A DNA stretch of 64,000 nt from NCBI RefSeq assembly GCF_018760785.1, contig NZ_JAHHZO010000004.1, forward strand, positions 248,001 to 312,000, in the 5' to 3' direction. The DNA comes from Rhizobium sp. CSW-27 (GTDB lineage: Bacteria > Pseudomonadota > Alphaproteobacteria > Rhizobiales > Rhizobiaceae). Of the stretch, positions 39,020-49,395 are shown one piece after another. Position numbers and translations under genes: made by a program. The notes below the pieces were generated by a model that was not told the origin of the DNA, did no database searches, and saw only the letters and a program-made list of their open reading frames with translations. Position 1 is the stretch's first letter. Each line of letters begins with the position of its first letter.

Positions 39020-39152
39020 CTTCACTCTTCCAGGACATTGACGGCAAGGACGCTGATCTCGGCTGAAAAGCCCGTTGCGTGCCTTCGTATCTACCCGCTG
39101 GACACTCCGAGACTGGATCTTCTGACGGCCATGTTCCTTCGGCCCGGCGGTT

Positions 39153-40955
39153 TCAGACGGCCCTGGCTGCGTCCAGAATGCGCAGCTGGATGCGTCGGCT
39201 GCCCTGCCAGTGATCGGCGCCCAGCGAGCCGGCGAGATGCAGCGCGGCGCCGCGCGACGACAGGAGCAACTGGCCGAGCGGCGTGTCGGCGGCACGGAAT
39301 GCAATGGCATCCAGCCGGCTGCCGTCCATCCCTTGCAGTACAACCTTCACATGCGCAGTGCCGATCAGTCGCGAATCGGTGATTCGATGCGCAGGCAGGG
39401 CAAAGACAGGCTGGCTGTGGCCCGAGCCATAGGGCCCTGCCTGCTCCATCTGGTCGATCAGGGCGAGCGTCGCACCGGAGGCCGCCAGCGCACCGTCGAT
39501 CTTCAGCATGTGATTGGCAACAAGATCCGGCACGGTCTTCTGGGCCACCGCCTCAAAATGGGCGCGCAGCAGCCCGAGCTTGGAGCGTTCCACGGTGAGG
39601 CCTGCCGCCATGGCGTGTCCGCCGCCCTTGAGCAGCAGGCCTTCATCGACGGCGGCGCGCACCATGCGCCCCATGTCGAAGCCGGGAATCGACCGCCCCG
39701 ACCCGGTGCCGCGTCCCGAGGAATCGAAAGCGATGGCAAAGGCCGGCCGCTTGAACTTTTCCTTCAGCCGCGCCGCGAGCAGGCCGACAATCCCCGGATG
39801 CCAGTTCTCTCGGGCAGTGACGATCACCGCCGCATTTTCGCCGGTGCCGTATTCGGCAATCACCTCGGCTTCCGCCTCCAGAAGCATGGCGGCTTCCATG
39901 GCCTGCCGCTCGCGATTCAGGTCGTCGAGCTGCGCGGCTATCGAATCGGCCACCGCCGGATCATCCATGGTCAGCAACCGGCTGCCGAGCGCGGCATCCC
40001 CGATTCGCCCGCCCGCATTGATGCGGGGACCGACCAGGAAGCCCAGGTGATAGGGCGTCACCGGGCCGGCAAGGCCGGCCTTGCGAAACAGGGCGGCAAG
40101 CCCGGCATTGCCCATGTGGCGTGCCGTCAGCAGGCCCTTCACCACATAGGCACGGTTCAGCCCCTTCAGCGGCACCACATCGCAGACCGTGGCAAGCGCC
40201 ACCAGATCCAGCAGTCCCAGCAGATCGAGCGCCTTTGCCCGGTCGTCGCCCCGCTCGCGCAGCAGGCGGGCCGTGGCGACAAGCACGATGAAGACGACAC
40301 CCGCCGCACAGAGATGTCCCTGCCCCGACAGATCGTCGTGCCGGTTCGGGTTGACGAGTGCCTGGCAGGGCGGCAGCTCGTGCCCCATCTGGTGATGGTC
40401 GATGACCACCACGTCGCAGCGCTCCTCGGCCGCAGCGGCCAGCGCCTCATGGCTGGTCGAACCGCAATCGACGGTAACGATCAGCTGCGCGCCGCCGGCA
40501 ATCAGCTGACGCAGCGCCGCGGCATTCGGGCCGTAGCCTTCGAAGATGCGGTCGGGAATGTAGATCTGCGCCTCGACACCGAAATGGTGCAGGAAGCGCG
40601 ACAGCAGAGCCGAGGATGCCGCACCGTCGACGTCGTAATCGCCGAAGATGGCCACCTTTTCCCGCCGGGCCACGGAATCTGCCAGCCGCGTGGCGGCCTT
40701 CTCGCAATCGATCAGCGAATAGGGCTCCGGCATCAGGCTGCGGATCGTCGGATCGAGAAAGCCCGGCGCCTCGTCCAGCGTCACACCGCGACCGGCCAGC
40801 ACGCGGGCGATCAGTTCGGGAATGCCATGCACCTGCGCCATTGCGAGCGCACGGTTCTGTCCGGCCTGATCGAGCCGCGACACCCAGCGCTGACCGCTGA
40901 CGGAACGTTCCACGCCGAGAAAGGCGCGGGAGACGGGATCAACCGGTTCGGACAT
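39153..40955 (-). CDS. recJ: Single-stranded-DNA-specific exonuclease RecJ
   Basis: 600 aa from ATG 40955. DHH-family motifs: FGDYDVDGAASSAL (motif I), VTVDCG and VIDHHQMG (DHH motif III), LVNPNRHDD, then the DHHA1 domain with GRIGDAALGSRLL and SGRSIPGFDMG, KGGGHAMAAGLTV. RecJ degrades 5'-ended single strands in mismatch repair and RecF recombination. Normal length for the family. Confidence 0.96.
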   Translation of the reverse strand: MSEPVDPVSRAFLGVERSVSGQRWVSRLDQAGQNRALAMAQVHGIPELIARVLAGRGVTLDEAPGFLDPTIRSLMPEPYSLIDCEKAATRLADSVARREKVAIFGDYDVDGAASSALLSRFLHHFGVEAQIYIPDRIFEGYGPNAAALRQLIAGGAQLIVTVDCGSTSHEALAAAAEERCDVVVIDHHQMGHELPPCQALVNPNRHDDLSGQGHLCAAGVVFIVLVATARLLRERGDDRAKALDLLGLLDLVALATVCDVVPLKGLNRAYVVKGLLTARHMGNAGLAALFRKAGLAGPVTPYHLGFLVGPRINAGGRIGDAALGSRLLTMDDPAVADSIAAQLDDLNRERQAMEAAMLLEAEAEVIAEYGTGENAAVIVTARENWHPGIVGLLAARLKEKFKRPAFAIAFDSSGRGTGSGRSIPGFDMGRMVRAAVDEGLLLKGGGHAMAAGLTVERSKLGLLRAHFEAVAQKTVPDLVANHMLKIDGALAASGATLALIDQMEQAGPYGSGHSQPVFALPAHRITDSRLIGTAHVKVVLQGMDGSRLDAIAFRAADTPLGQLLLSSRGAALHLAGSLGADHWQGSRRIQLRILDAARAV

Positions 40956-41360
40956 GGCGATGGGCTTTCGGACGCTGCGGTCGTGCATGGACAGTCATGC
41001 ACCGCCTTCTAGAGCGTTTCCGGGCCAGATTGAAGCATTCAGTTGGCCCGACCGGTGAAGGAAGCCATTCGGCGGGCGCGTGTCGCAACCCCGCTCCCCG
41101 ATCAGGCGGCGAATCATCACGCCGGACGGACGACCAGGCGGCCCTTTTCAGCCAATCCGATCGGGTCGGGCTATCCGCCAGAATCAGAGGCAACCGACCC
41201 GGACCCGGCCTCTGGGCATGCCGAGCGCCACTCGCCCCTGCCCTGCCGAAGACCTGCTCCGGCACAATGCTTCGCAAGCCCGGAAATGCTCCGGGCTTAC
41301 GAAGCACGTCTGAAGTACCATTGCGGATCTGCCGCCATGATGGGCGGCATCTTGCTCCGC
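40956..41360. other. Intergenic region downstream of a small gene and upstream of recJ
   Basis: About 400 bp without a supported gene. It contains a strong imperfect hairpin at 41269-41305: GCTTCG and AAGCCCGGA pairing with TCCGGGCTT and CGAAGC around an AATGC loop, one C/A mismatch. No U run on either strand; resembles a REP-type palindrome. A TCTAGAGCGTTTC motif common between rhizobial genes lies at 41009-41021. Confidence 0.6.
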
Positions 41361-41582
41361 TCAGATGACGGCCAGCACGGCAGACGCGCCGAGGCAGAGC
41401 GGCCAGCTTGCCAGCGCCATGGCGACACCCCAGTGACGGTCGGGATCACCATCGGCCTCATCGTCTTCGACGCCCGCGACGACGCCTCCTGCCTGGGGCC
41501 GGGCCACCAGGAGGCGATCCTCCGGATCGGCCTTCAGCTCGGTGTCTCCTGTCGCTCTCGACGGAAATGGAATGATGGACAT
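41361..41582 (-). CDS. Small protein with C-terminal hydrophobic helix
   Basis: 73 aa from ATG 41582 with GGGAGG eight bases upstream. Acidic N-terminal 45 residues (DPEDRLLVARPQAGGVVAGV) and one C-terminal transmembrane segment (WGVAMALASWPLCLGASAVL). Between hom and recJ on the same strand. No family recognised; the good ribosome site supports it as real. Confidence 0.55.
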   Translation of the reverse strand: MSIIPFPSRATGDTELKADPEDRLLVARPQAGGVVAGVEDDEADGDPDRHWGVAMALASWPLCLGASAVLAVI

Positions 41583-41689
41583 CACAGGCGCCTCCCTTCG
41601 CTCATGAGTACGAAGGCAAGTCTACGCCCAAAATCAGCCTGTGACCAGCTTGCAGGCCGCGTGAGGCACGCAAGCCGCTCTTTGCCCGC

Positions 41690-43009
41690 TCAAAGCGCCT
41701 TCGGCCGCTCGATGCGGATGACCTGCGGCTCGCCGGCAAGGTAGCTGCCGGATTTGATGCCGGCGACCGCCCTGCGCACGGAATCCTCCGAGGTGGCGTG
41801 GGTCACGAGAATGATCGTCTTGGCATCGGTCGGCGCGCCGCCATTGGCGCGCTGCACGATGGATTCCAGCGAGATGCCGTTCTGCGCCATCTGCGTTGCG
41901 ACACTGGCGAAGACGCCTGCCCGGTCCAGCACGGTCAGGCGGATGAAATAGCCCCCCTCGTGGCTCTGCATCTGCGCCTTGCGATAGGGCGCGAGATTTT
42001 CGGCCGGCGTGCCGAGAACCGGCACGCGCTGCGCGCCGGGGCGACTCTTGGCAATGTCGGCGATATCGCCGAGCACGGCCGAGGCGGTGGCATTGCCGCC
42101 GGCACCAGGGCCGACCATCAGCAGTTCGCCGAGAATATCGGATTCGATTGCCACGGCGTTGGTGACACCATCCACCTGGGCGATCACCGAATCATGCGGC
42201 ACCATGGTGGGGTGCACGCGCTGCTCGATGCCGCTCTCGGTGCGCTGGGCAACGCCGAGAAGCTTGATGCGATAGCCAAGCTCGGCCGCCGCATGGATAT
42301 CCTCGATCGAGATGTTCGAAATGCCTTCGAGATAGATCTCGTCAGCGGCGATTTCGGTACCGAAGGCCAGCGTCGTCAGGATGGCAAGCTTGTGGGCAGT
42401 ATCGTTGCCCTCGATGTCGAAGGTCGGATCGGCCTCGGCATAACCCAGGCGCTGCGCTTCCTTCAGGCAGGCCTCGAAGGTCAGCCCCTCCTTCTCCATC
42501 CGGGTCAGGATGTAATTGCAGGTGCCGTTCATGATGCCGTAGACGCGGCTGACCGTGTTGCCGGTCAGCGATTCGCGCAGCGCCTTGATGACCGGGATGC
42601 CGCCGGCAACCGCCGCCTCGAAATTGAGAAGAACGCCCTTTTCCTCGGCGGTGCGCGCGAGTTCCACGCCATGGCGAGCCAGAAGCGCCTTGTTGGCGGT
42701 CACCACATGCAGGCCGCGGGAAAGAGCGATCCGCACCGCGCGCTCGGCCGGCCCCTCGGCTCCGCCGATCAGTTCGACGAAGACATCGATATCGGCTGTC
42801 TCGGCCATCGCCTCGGGTGTTTCGAACCAGACGGCGCCGGAGAGATCGACGCCGCGATCGCGGCTGCGGTCACGCGCGGAAACAGCAGCAATGGTGATGG
42901 GACGACCGCAGGTGATGGCCAGTTCATTGGCACGCGAAACGAGAATGCGTGCCAGCGATGCGCCAACGGTGCCCAGACCCGCAATACCGATTTTGAGGGC
43001 GTCTGCCAT
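41690..43009 (-). CDS. hom: Homoserine dehydrogenase
   Basis: 439 aa from ATG 43009. NAD(P)-binding Rossmann start IGIAGLGTVGASLARIL, then FVELIGG, NKALLARHG, and the catalytic region MNGTCNYILTRM with Lys/Asp in EADPTFDIEGNDTAHKLAIL. A C-terminal ACT domain (FIRLTVLDRAGVFASVATQM) suggests feedback control by threonine. It reduces aspartate semialdehyde to homoserine for Thr/Met synthesis. Pairs with the aminotransferase just upstream. Confidence 0.97.
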   Translation of the reverse strand: MADALKIGIAGLGTVGASLARILVSRANELAITCGRPITIAAVSARDRSRDRGVDLSGAVWFETPEAMAETADIDVFVELIGGAEGPAERAVRIALSRGLHVVTANKALLARHGVELARTAEEKGVLLNFEAAVAGGIPVIKALRESLTGNTVSRVYGIMNGTCNYILTRMEKEGLTFEACLKEAQRLGYAEADPTFDIEGNDTAHKLAILTTLAFGTEIAADEIYLEGISNISIEDIHAAAELGYRIKLLGVAQRTESGIEQRVHPTMVPHDSVIAQVDGVTNAVAIESDILGELLMVGPGAGGNATASAVLGDIADIAKSRPGAQRVPVLGTPAENLAPYRKAQMQSHEGGYFIRLTVLDRAGVFASVATQMAQNGISLESIVQRANGGAPTDAKTIILVTHATSEDSVRRAVAGIKSGSYLAGEPQVIRIERPKAL

Positions 43010-43066
43010 GCGTCAATTCCTGTCGAGAAAAAGCAGGCGGCAGAACGCCGCCCGAGATGAAAAATC

Positions 43067-44293
43067 CTAGCGATGTGCGTTGAGCGAAATCACATTGTGC
43101 AGCGTATCGTCAGCGGTGCCGAGGAACCGCTTGATGTTGCGCGCCGCCTGGCGGATGCGGTGCTCGTTCTCCACCAGCGCGATGCGCACGTAATCATCCC
43201 CGTGCTCGCCAAACCCGATGCCGGGCGCCACCGCAACATCGGCCTTTTCGATCAGCAGCTTGGAAAATTCCAGCGAACCGAGCGGACGGAACTTTTCCGG
43301 GATCGGAACCCAGGCGAACATCGAGGCGGCCGGCGGCGGAATGTCCCAGCCGGCGCGGCCGAAGCTTTCCACCATCACGTCACGACGGCGCTTGTAGGTC
43401 TGGCGGACCTCGTCGATGTGCTGCTCGATGTCGGGATCGTTGAGCGCTGCGGTCGCCGCCACCTGGATCGGCGTGAAGGCGCCGTAGTCGAGATAGGACT
43501 TCACCCGCGTCAGCGCCGAGATCAGCCGGTCATTGCCGACCGCAAAGCCCATGCGCCAGCCGGCCATGGAGAAGGTCTTGGACATGGAGGTGAATTCCAC
43601 AGCCACATCCATCGCACCCGGCACCTGCAGGATGGAGGGCGTCGGTTTGCCGTCGAAATAGATTTCCGAATAGGCGAGGTCCGACAGCACGAAGATGCCG
43701 TGCTTCTTCGCGAAGGCCACCACGTCCTTGTAGAAATCGAGTTCCACCACCGTCGCCGTCGGGTTCGACGGGTAGCAGAGGATCATCGCGATCGGCTTGG
43801 GTATCGAGTGCGCCACGGCGCGTTCGAGTGCCCGGAAGAACTCTTCGTTCGGCTCGACGGGAATCGAGCGGATGACACCGCCGACCATCAGGAAGCCGAA
43901 GGCGTGGATCGGATAGGAAGGATTCGGGCACAGCACCACGTCGCCGGGCGCCGTGATCGCCTGCGCCATGTTGGCAAAGCCTTCCTTGGACCCCAGCGTC
44001 GCGACGACCTGGGTGTCCGGATTGAGCTTCACGCCGAAGCGGCGGGCATAATAGGCGGCCTGGGCGCGACGAAGGCCGGGAATGCCCTTCGATGAGGAAT
44101 AGCCATGCGTATCGGGCCGCTGCACCGTCTCGACCAGCTTGTCCACGATGAACTTGTTGGTCGGAAGGTCGGGATTGCCCATGCCGAGATCGATGATGTC
44201 CGCGCCCGCCGCTCGCGCGCTGGCTTTCAAACGGTTGACCTGTTCGAAAACATAGGGCGGCAGTCTGCGGACTTTGTGAAACTCTTCCATCAT
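43067..44293 (-). CDS. PLP-dependent aminotransferase (alanine/LL-DAP type, class I)
   Basis: 408 aa from ATG 44293 (ATG 44290 is also possible; GAGG lies upstream). Class I/II aminotransferase: GMGNPDLPTNKFIVDKLVE, GSKEGFANMAQAI, NPSYPIHAFGFL, CYPSNPTA, and PLP lysine in SMSKTFSMAGWRMGF. The neighbourhood (homoserine dehydrogenase next) and close likeness to alanine transaminase AlaC/LL-diaminopimelate aminotransferase-like proteins of rhizobia suggest a role in alanine or related amino-acid transamination; substrate not decided by sequence alone. Confidence 0.9.
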   Translation of the reverse strand: MMEEFHKVRRLPPYVFEQVNRLKASARAAGADIIDLGMGNPDLPTNKFIVDKLVETVQRPDTHGYSSSKGIPGLRRAQAAYYARRFGVKLNPDTQVVATLGSKEGFANMAQAITAPGDVVLCPNPSYPIHAFGFLMVGGVIRSIPVEPNEEFFRALERAVAHSIPKPIAMILCYPSNPTATVVELDFYKDVVAFAKKHGIFVLSDLAYSEIYFDGKPTPSILQVPGAMDVAVEFTSMSKTFSMAGWRMGFAVGNDRLISALTRVKSYLDYGAFTPIQVAATAALNDPDIEQHIDEVRQTYKRRRDVMVESFGRAGWDIPPPAASMFAWVPIPEKFRPLGSLEFSKLLIEKADVAVAPGIGFGEHGDDYVRIALVENEHRIRQAARNIKRFLGTADDTLHNVISLNAHR

Positions 44294-44386
44294 GATCCTC
44301 GCGGGGAAAATCCAGGGCCCGTGGGATGCACAACCTGCGCCTCCCAACGCCGTTGCTTTGCGTCCAAAACCGGTCGAACGCAAGCG

Positions 44387-44785
44387 CTAATTGGCGATCT
44401 GGCTCTCGGTATCGGTCGCATGCTGGGCGGCCAGACGGCGCAATTCGGCGATGCGGCGCTGATACTCCGCCTCGCTCATGGCGCCCGAGGCGCGGGCGGC
44501 GGCAAGGCGCGAAAGCTGCGTTTCCGAGGTTGTCGCCTCGGCATCGCCGATCTGCGTATTGGCGGCCGTCAGCGGCGCACTGAAGGTCGGATAGGTTCCC
44601 GTGTCCTTCTTGGTCAGCGCCACCGGCGCCGGTGCATCCTGCGGCCCCACCACCACGGCCTTCGGTGCGGCGTTCGAAACGCCGTCGTCAAGGGCGAAGG
44701 TCTTGCAGCCGGCCAGAAGGAGCGGCACCGCCATGATCGCGATGATCCCCGGCAAACGCTTGAGGCCCGGCGCCAGTCCTACCAT
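44387..44785 (-). CDS. SHOCT-domain lipoprotein
   Basis: 132 aa from ATG 44785. Type II signal peptide with lipobox LLAGC (Cys27 in LLLAGCKTFAL), then a low-complexity linker and a C-terminal helical SHOCT-like motif (LSRLAAARASGAMSEAEYQR, ELRRLAAQ). Divergent from phaC. Function unknown. Confidence 0.8.
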   Translation of the reverse strand: MVGLAPGLKRLPGIIAIMAVPLLLAGCKTFALDDGVSNAAPKAVVVGPQDAPAPVALTKKDTGTYPTFSAPLTAANTQIGDAEATTSETQLSRLAAARASGAMSEAEYQRRIAELRRLAAQHATDTESQIAN

Positions 44786-44918
44786 TGATGCAACCCTATT
44801 CTGCTTCAAAAATGACCCATATCGGGCCTGTCTTGCTGGCACTTGTATTCGGTTTCGGGCACAATGTAAAAACCAAAACAACGAACAAGCAGGGTAGAAG
44901 CGGGGGGAGCGGATCGCC

Positions 44919-46760
44919 ATGGATGCGAGGGAGAAGACCGGAACGGCCGGTGGCGACTACGCGGGTTTCGATCCCAAGTCACTGGAAGCCTATATCGTCA
45001 GGGACCCGCAGAAGCTGGCGGTCAATCTGGCGAAGGCGGCGGAAAACCTCGGCAAGGCGGCCAGCGAATGGCTGGCACCGCGCGAACGCGGCGAAGTGGT
45101 CGACACGATCGATCCTGTCGCAGACATGATCAAGACGCTCTCAAAGGTCATCGAATACTGGATGTCGGAGCCGCAGCGCACTCTGGAGGCGCAGGGTCTG
45201 CTGCTGCAGGCCTATATGGGCATCTGGATGCGCACGCTGAACCGCCTGTCCGGCGAAGGCGATCCGGGCGAGCCGGACACGCTGCGCAAGGACAAGCGCT
45301 TTGCCGACGAGGAGTGGCGCAAGAATCCCTTCTTCGCCCTGTTGCGGCAGATCTATCTGGTCACGGCCGAATGGGCGGAAAAGATGGTGGAGAAGGCGGA
45401 AGGTCTCGACGATCACACCCGTCACAAGGCCGCCTTTTACGTGCGGCAGATGACGGCGGCCATCTCGCCCGCCAATTTCGCCCTCACCAATCCCGAGGTC
45501 TACCGAGAGATCGTGTCCACCGACGGCGCCAATCTGGTGCAGGGCATGAAGATGCTCTCGGAGGATATTGCTGCCGGCCGCGGCGAGCTTCGCCTGCGCC
45601 AGACCGATTACCAGAAATTCGCGGTCGGACAGAACCTGGCGCTGACGCCCGGCAAAGTGGTGGCCCGCAGCGCCGTCTGCGAGGTCATCCAGTATGCGCC
45701 GACAACGGAAACCGTGTTCAAGCGCCCTCTGCTCATCGTGCCGCCATGGATCAACAAGTTCTACATTCTCGATCTTGGCCCCGAAAAGAGCTTCATCAAG
45801 TGGTGCGTCGACCAGGGGCATACGGTCTTCGTGATCTCCTGGGTCAATCCGGATGAACGCCACGCAGACATGACCTGGGAGACCTACAGCCAGGAAGGCA
45901 TCGACTTCGCCCTGTCTGCCGTCGAGGAGGCAACCGGCGAACAGGACATCAACCTGATCGGCTACTGCGTTGGCGGCACGCTGCTTGCAGCAACGCTTGC
46001 CATCCACGCCAGCCGCGGCGACAAGCGGGTCAAATCCGCCACCTTCCTCACCACCCAGGTGGATTTCGTGCATGCCGGCGATCTCAAGGTCTTCGTAGAC
46101 GAGGAACAGCTCGACGCACTCGAAAGCCAGATGAAGGCGACCGGCTATCTGGCCGGCTCCAAGATGGCGAGCGCCTTCAACATGCTGCGCGCCTCCGAGC
46201 TGATCTGGCCCTATGTGGTCAGCAACTACCTCAAGGGCCGCGAACCCATGGCCTTCGACCTGCTCTACTGGAATTCCGATTCCACCCGCATGACGCCGGC
46301 CAACCACGCCTTCTATCTGCGCCACTGCTATCTGGAGAACCGGCTGAGCAAGGGGGAAATGACCCTGTTCGGCCAGAAGGTGAACCTCGCGGACGTGAAG
46401 ATCCCGATCTACAATCTCGCCGCCCGCGAGGACCACATCGCCCCGGCCCGCTCGGTGTTTGCCGGCTGCCGCTTCTTCGGCGGTCAGGTGGATTTCGTCC
46501 TGAGCGGCTCCGGCCACATTGCCGGCGTCGTCAACCCGCCGGACAAGAAGAAGTACCAGTACTGGACCAATGGCCCGGCCGTCGGCACGCTGGAGGACTG
46601 GGTAGCCGGCGCGCACGAGACGCCGGGCTCCTGGTGGCCGCACTGGCAGGCCTGGATCGAGGCCCGCAACGCCGATCGCGTCGCAGCCAGACAGCCAGGC
46701 GCCAAGGGGGCCGCCCCGCTTTGCGAGGCACCGGGCACCTATGTGCTGGTGCGCAGCTGA
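44919..46760 (+). CDS. phaC: Class I poly(3-hydroxyalkanoate) polymerase
   Basis: 613 aa from ATG 44919 with GGGGGGAG upstream. Conserved N-terminal PhaC domain (FFALLRQIYLVTAEWAEKMV), then the alpha/beta hydrolase fold with a lipase-like box GYCVGGT carrying nucleophile Cys350, Asp505 in REDHIAPARS and His533 in GSGHIAGV. It polymerises hydroxyacyl-CoA into intracellular polyester storage granules. Family length and triad are complete. Confidence 0.97.
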   Translation: MDAREKTGTAGGDYAGFDPKSLEAYIVRDPQKLAVNLAKAAENLGKAASEWLAPRERGEVVDTIDPVADMIKTLSKVIEYWMSEPQRTLEAQGLLLQAYMGIWMRTLNRLSGEGDPGEPDTLRKDKRFADEEWRKNPFFALLRQIYLVTAEWAEKMVEKAEGLDDHTRHKAAFYVRQMTAAISPANFALTNPEVYREIVSTDGANLVQGMKMLSEDIAAGRGELRLRQTDYQKFAVGQNLALTPGKVVARSAVCEVIQYAPTTETVFKRPLLIVPPWINKFYILDLGPEKSFIKWCVDQGHTVFVISWVNPDERHADMTWETYSQEGIDFALSAVEEATGEQDINLIGYCVGGTLLAATLAIHASRGDKRVKSATFLTTQVDFVHAGDLKVFVDEEQLDALESQMKATGYLAGSKMASAFNMLRASELIWPYVVSNYLKGREPMAFDLLYWNSDSTRMTPANHAFYLRHCYLENRLSKGEMTLFGQKVNLADVKIPIYNLAAREDHIAPARSVFAGCRFFGGQVDFVLSGSGHIAGVVNPPDKKKYQYWTNGPAVGTLEDWVAGAHETPGSWWPHWQAWIEARNADRVAARQPGAKGAAPLCEAPGTYVLVRS

Positions 46761-46778
46761 GGCTGAGGGTTCCACCGC

Positions 46779-47495
46779 ATGCAGTTCGATCCGCCGCTGG
46801 TGCCGGCACGCCTTGTCAGCCGGTACAAGCGCTTCCTCTTCGATGCCATCCTGGAGGATGGCACGGCCATCACCGGCTCCTGCCCCAATACCGGCTCGAT
46901 GCGCGGCCTGACGGCACCCGGTTCACGCATCTTCCTGTCCGAACATGACAGCCCGAGCCGCAAATATCGCCACATGCTGGAAATGGTCGAGGCGGATGAT
47001 ACGCTGGTCGGCATCAATACCGGCCTGCCGAACCGGCTGGCGGAAGAGGCGATTGCCGGCGGACTGATTCCCGAACTTGCCGGCTACACCACGCTGAAGC
47101 GCGAACAGCGCTATGGCCAGAACTCCCGCATCGACCTGCTGCTGCTGGATGAGATGCTTCCGCCGGCCTATGTCGAGGTGAAGAACGTCCATTACAGGCG
47201 GCATCCGGGCCTTGCGGAATTTCCCGATTCGGTGACGAGCCGTGGCGCAAAGCATCTGGACGAACTGGCGGAGATGGTGGCGACCGGACACCGGGCGGCG
47301 ATGCTTTATGTGATCCAGCGCGGCGACTGCGCCCGTCTTCGCATCTGCGAGGAACTGGATCCGGCCTATGACGCGGCCTTTCGCCGGGCGAGAGCCCGCG
47401 GCGTGGAGGCCTATGCGGTGTCCTGCGCCGTTTCCCCGCAGGGAATCCGCCCCGATAGGCCAATCCCGATAGACGAAGACGGACCGGCTGGTTAA
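46779..47495 (+). CDS. sfsA: SfsA family protein (sugar fermentation stimulation/DNA-binding)
   Basis: 238 aa from ATG 46779. SfsA signatures [43 protein letters not shown] and [12 protein letters not shown] (nuclease-like D...EVK pattern), [14 protein letters not shown]. Known to bind DNA and affect maltose metabolism in E. coli, but its general function is unclear. Followed closely by map. Confidence 0.95.
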   Translation: MQFDPPLVPARLVSRYKRFLFDAILEDGTAITGSCPNTGSMRGLTAPGSRIFLSEHDSPSRKYRHMLEMVEADDTLVGINTGLPNRLAEEAIAGGLIPELAGYTTLKREQRYGQNSRIDLLLLDEMLPPAYVEVKNVHYRRHPGLAEFPDSVTSRGAKHLDELAEMVATGHRAAMLYVIQRGDCARLRICEELDPAYDAAFRRARARGVEAYAVSCAVSPQGIRPDRPIPIDEDGPAG

Positions 47496-47525
47496 AAACA
47501 ACCTGTCCGAGACGAAAGTGAATCC

Positions 47526-48365
47526 ATGGTGACTTATATCGAGGCGGCCTCAGCGCCGAAGAAGAACACGGGAGCAATCCGGCTCTACAATACCGGCGAG
47601 GATTTTGCCGGGATGCGCCGGGCCTGTCAGCTGACGGCGCGCTGCCTGGACGAACTGGCCGCCATGGTCAAGCCCGGCGTCACCACCAATGCCATCGACC
47701 GCTTCGTCTTCGAATTCGGCATGGACCACGGCGCCCTGCCCGCGACGCTGAATTATCGCGGCTACAAGTATTCGGTCTGCACCTCGTTGAACCACGTCGT
47801 CTGCCACGGGATGCCGGACGACAAGCCGCTGCGCGAGGGCGACATCGTCAACATCGACGTCACCTATATTCTCGATGGCTGGCACGGTGATTCCAGCCGT
47901 ATGTATCCCGTCGGCCAGATCAAGCGCGCCGCGGAGCGCCTGCTTGAAGTGACCCATGAATGCCTGATGCGCGGCATCGCCGCCGTGAAACCGGGCGTGC
48001 GCACCGGCGCGATCGGCGCCGCCATCCAGAGCTATGCCGAAAAGGAACGCTGTTCGGTGGTACGGGATTTCTGCGGCCACGGCGTCGGTCGCCTGTTCCA
48101 CGACAGCCCGAACATTCTGCACTACGGCACGCCGGAGGAAGGTCCGGAACTGCGCGAAGGCATGATCTTCACCATCGAGCCGATGATCAATCTTGGCAAG
48201 CCGCATGTGAAGGTGCTCTCCGATGGCTGGACGGCGGTGACCCGTGACCGCTCGCTTTCGGCGCAGTACGAGCATGCCGTCGGCGTCACCGCCACCGGCT
48301 GCGAGATCTTCACCCTGTCACCGGGCGGTCTCGACCGTCCGGGTCTTGCGCCGCTCAAAGGGTAA
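47526..48365 (+). CDS. map: Methionine aminopeptidase, type I
   Basis: 279 aa from ATG 47526. M24A metallopeptidase with all metal ligands: Asp in NIDVTYILDGWHGDSSR (two Asp), His in FCGHGVGRLFH, Glu in FTIEPMINLGK and Glu in YEHAVGV. It removes the initiator Met co-translationally. Begins a short cluster with radC. Confidence 0.97.
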   Translation: MVTYIEAASAPKKNTGAIRLYNTGEDFAGMRRACQLTARCLDELAAMVKPGVTTNAIDRFVFEFGMDHGALPATLNYRGYKYSVCTSLNHVVCHGMPDDKPLREGDIVNIDVTYILDGWHGDSSRMYPVGQIKRAAERLLEVTHECLMRGIAAVKPGVRTGAIGAAIQSYAEKERCSVVRDFCGHGVGRLFHDSPNILHYGTPEEGPELREGMIFTIEPMINLGKPHVKVLSDGWTAVTRDRSLSAQYEHAVGVTATGCEIFTLSPGGLDRPGLAPLKG

Positions 48366-48368
48366 TCC

Positions 48369-49211
48369 ATGCCGCAACCGCCTCTGCCTTCCTCCAAGAC
48401 GTCTGACGGATCCGACGAGAGGGCGGAGGCAGAGGCACAAGACGACTTTCTGTTTCCCGACGAGCGCGGCTTCTTTGCCGAACAGGCTCCGAAGCCGGGC
48501 AATGTGAAGAAGTCGCGCCCCGTGAAGGTGGAGGAACCGCCGGCGCATTATCACGGCCACCGCGACCGGCTGCGCAATCGCTACCGCGAGCATGGCGACA
48601 CCGCACTTGCCGATTACGAGATCCTCGAACTCCTGCTGTTCCGGCTGATCCCGCGTCGCGACACCAAGCCGATCGCCAAAGCGCTGATCGATCGCTTCGG
48701 CAATCTGGCCGGCGTGTTCGGTGCCGAAGCAGGGCTGCTGCAGGAGGTGAAGGGCGTCGGTGAAAGCGTGGCGCTGGATCTGAAGCTGATCGCCTCGGTC
48801 GGCCAGCGTATCCTCAAGAGCGAACTGCGCGGCAAGCAGGTGCTGTCCTCCTGGTCGTCCGTGATCGATTACTGCCATGCCGCCATGGCCTATGAGGCGC
48901 GCGAGCAGTTCCGCATCCTGTTCCTCGACAAGCGCAATGCGCTGATCGCCGACGAGGTGCAGGGGCGCGGCACGGTGGACCATACGCCCGTCTATCCGCG
49001 CGAGGTGGTGCGCCGGGCGCTGGAGCTGTCGGCCACCGCCATCATTCTCGTGCACAACCATCCCTCCGGCGATCCCACGCCCTCGCGTGCCGATATCGAC
49101 ATGACGAAGACGATCATCGACACGGCAAAGCCGCTCGGAATTACCGTTCACGATCACATCATCATCGGCAAGGACGGGCATGTCAGCTTCCGCGGCCTGC
49201 GGCTGATCTGA
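48369..49211 (+). CDS. radC: DNA repair-associated JAB protein RadC
   Basis: 280 aa from ATG 48369, three bases after map. N-terminal disordered acidic region, helix-hairpin-helix part ([17 protein letters not shown]) and C-terminal JAB/MPN domain with [15 protein letters not shown] (zinc HxHxxxxxxxxxxD). RadC is widely conserved with a poorly understood function linked to recombination. Confidence 0.95.
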   Translation: MPQPPLPSSKTSDGSDERAEAEAQDDFLFPDERGFFAEQAPKPGNVKKSRPVKVEEPPAHYHGHRDRLRNRYREHGDTALADYEILELLLFRLIPRRDTKPIAKALIDRFGNLAGVFGAEAGLLQEVKGVGESVALDLKLIASVGQRILKSELRGKQVLSSWSSVIDYCHAAMAYEAREQFRILFLDKRNALIADEVQGRGTVDHTPVYPREVVRRALELSATAIILVHNHPSGDPTPSRADIDMTKTIIDTAKPLGITVHDHIIIGKDGHVSFRGLRLI

Positions 49212-49272
49212 AGCCCGCCTGCCCGCGATTTTGTGCAGCGCATCGGCCCGACCATACGCGGCTTTAGTCGCA

Positions 49273-49292
49273 TTCCCGCATTTTTGCGGGAA
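49273..49292. terminator. Hairpin between radC and sthA
   Basis: TTCCCGCA-TTTT-TGCGGGAA: perfect 8-bp stem with a four-T loop, 60 bases after the radC stop. No U tract after it, so termination is uncertain. Confidence 0.45.
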
Positions 49293-49395
49293 CGTCGCAG
49301 ACCGATGAGAAATTGGTCAGAAATCGACGTTATCATTTGACCGACATCACGTGTTGCGGTGCAATAGGCATCTCATCCCAAGACGAGGCACATCC

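Noticed and set aside
39210..41012. 600-codon plus frame opposite recJ
   Set aside because: Shadow of recJ, whose motifs are all present on the other strand; composition is antisense-like.
45141..46775. 544-codon minus frame opposite phaC
   Set aside because: phaC has a full catalytic triad on the plus strand; the minus frame has no recognisable family.
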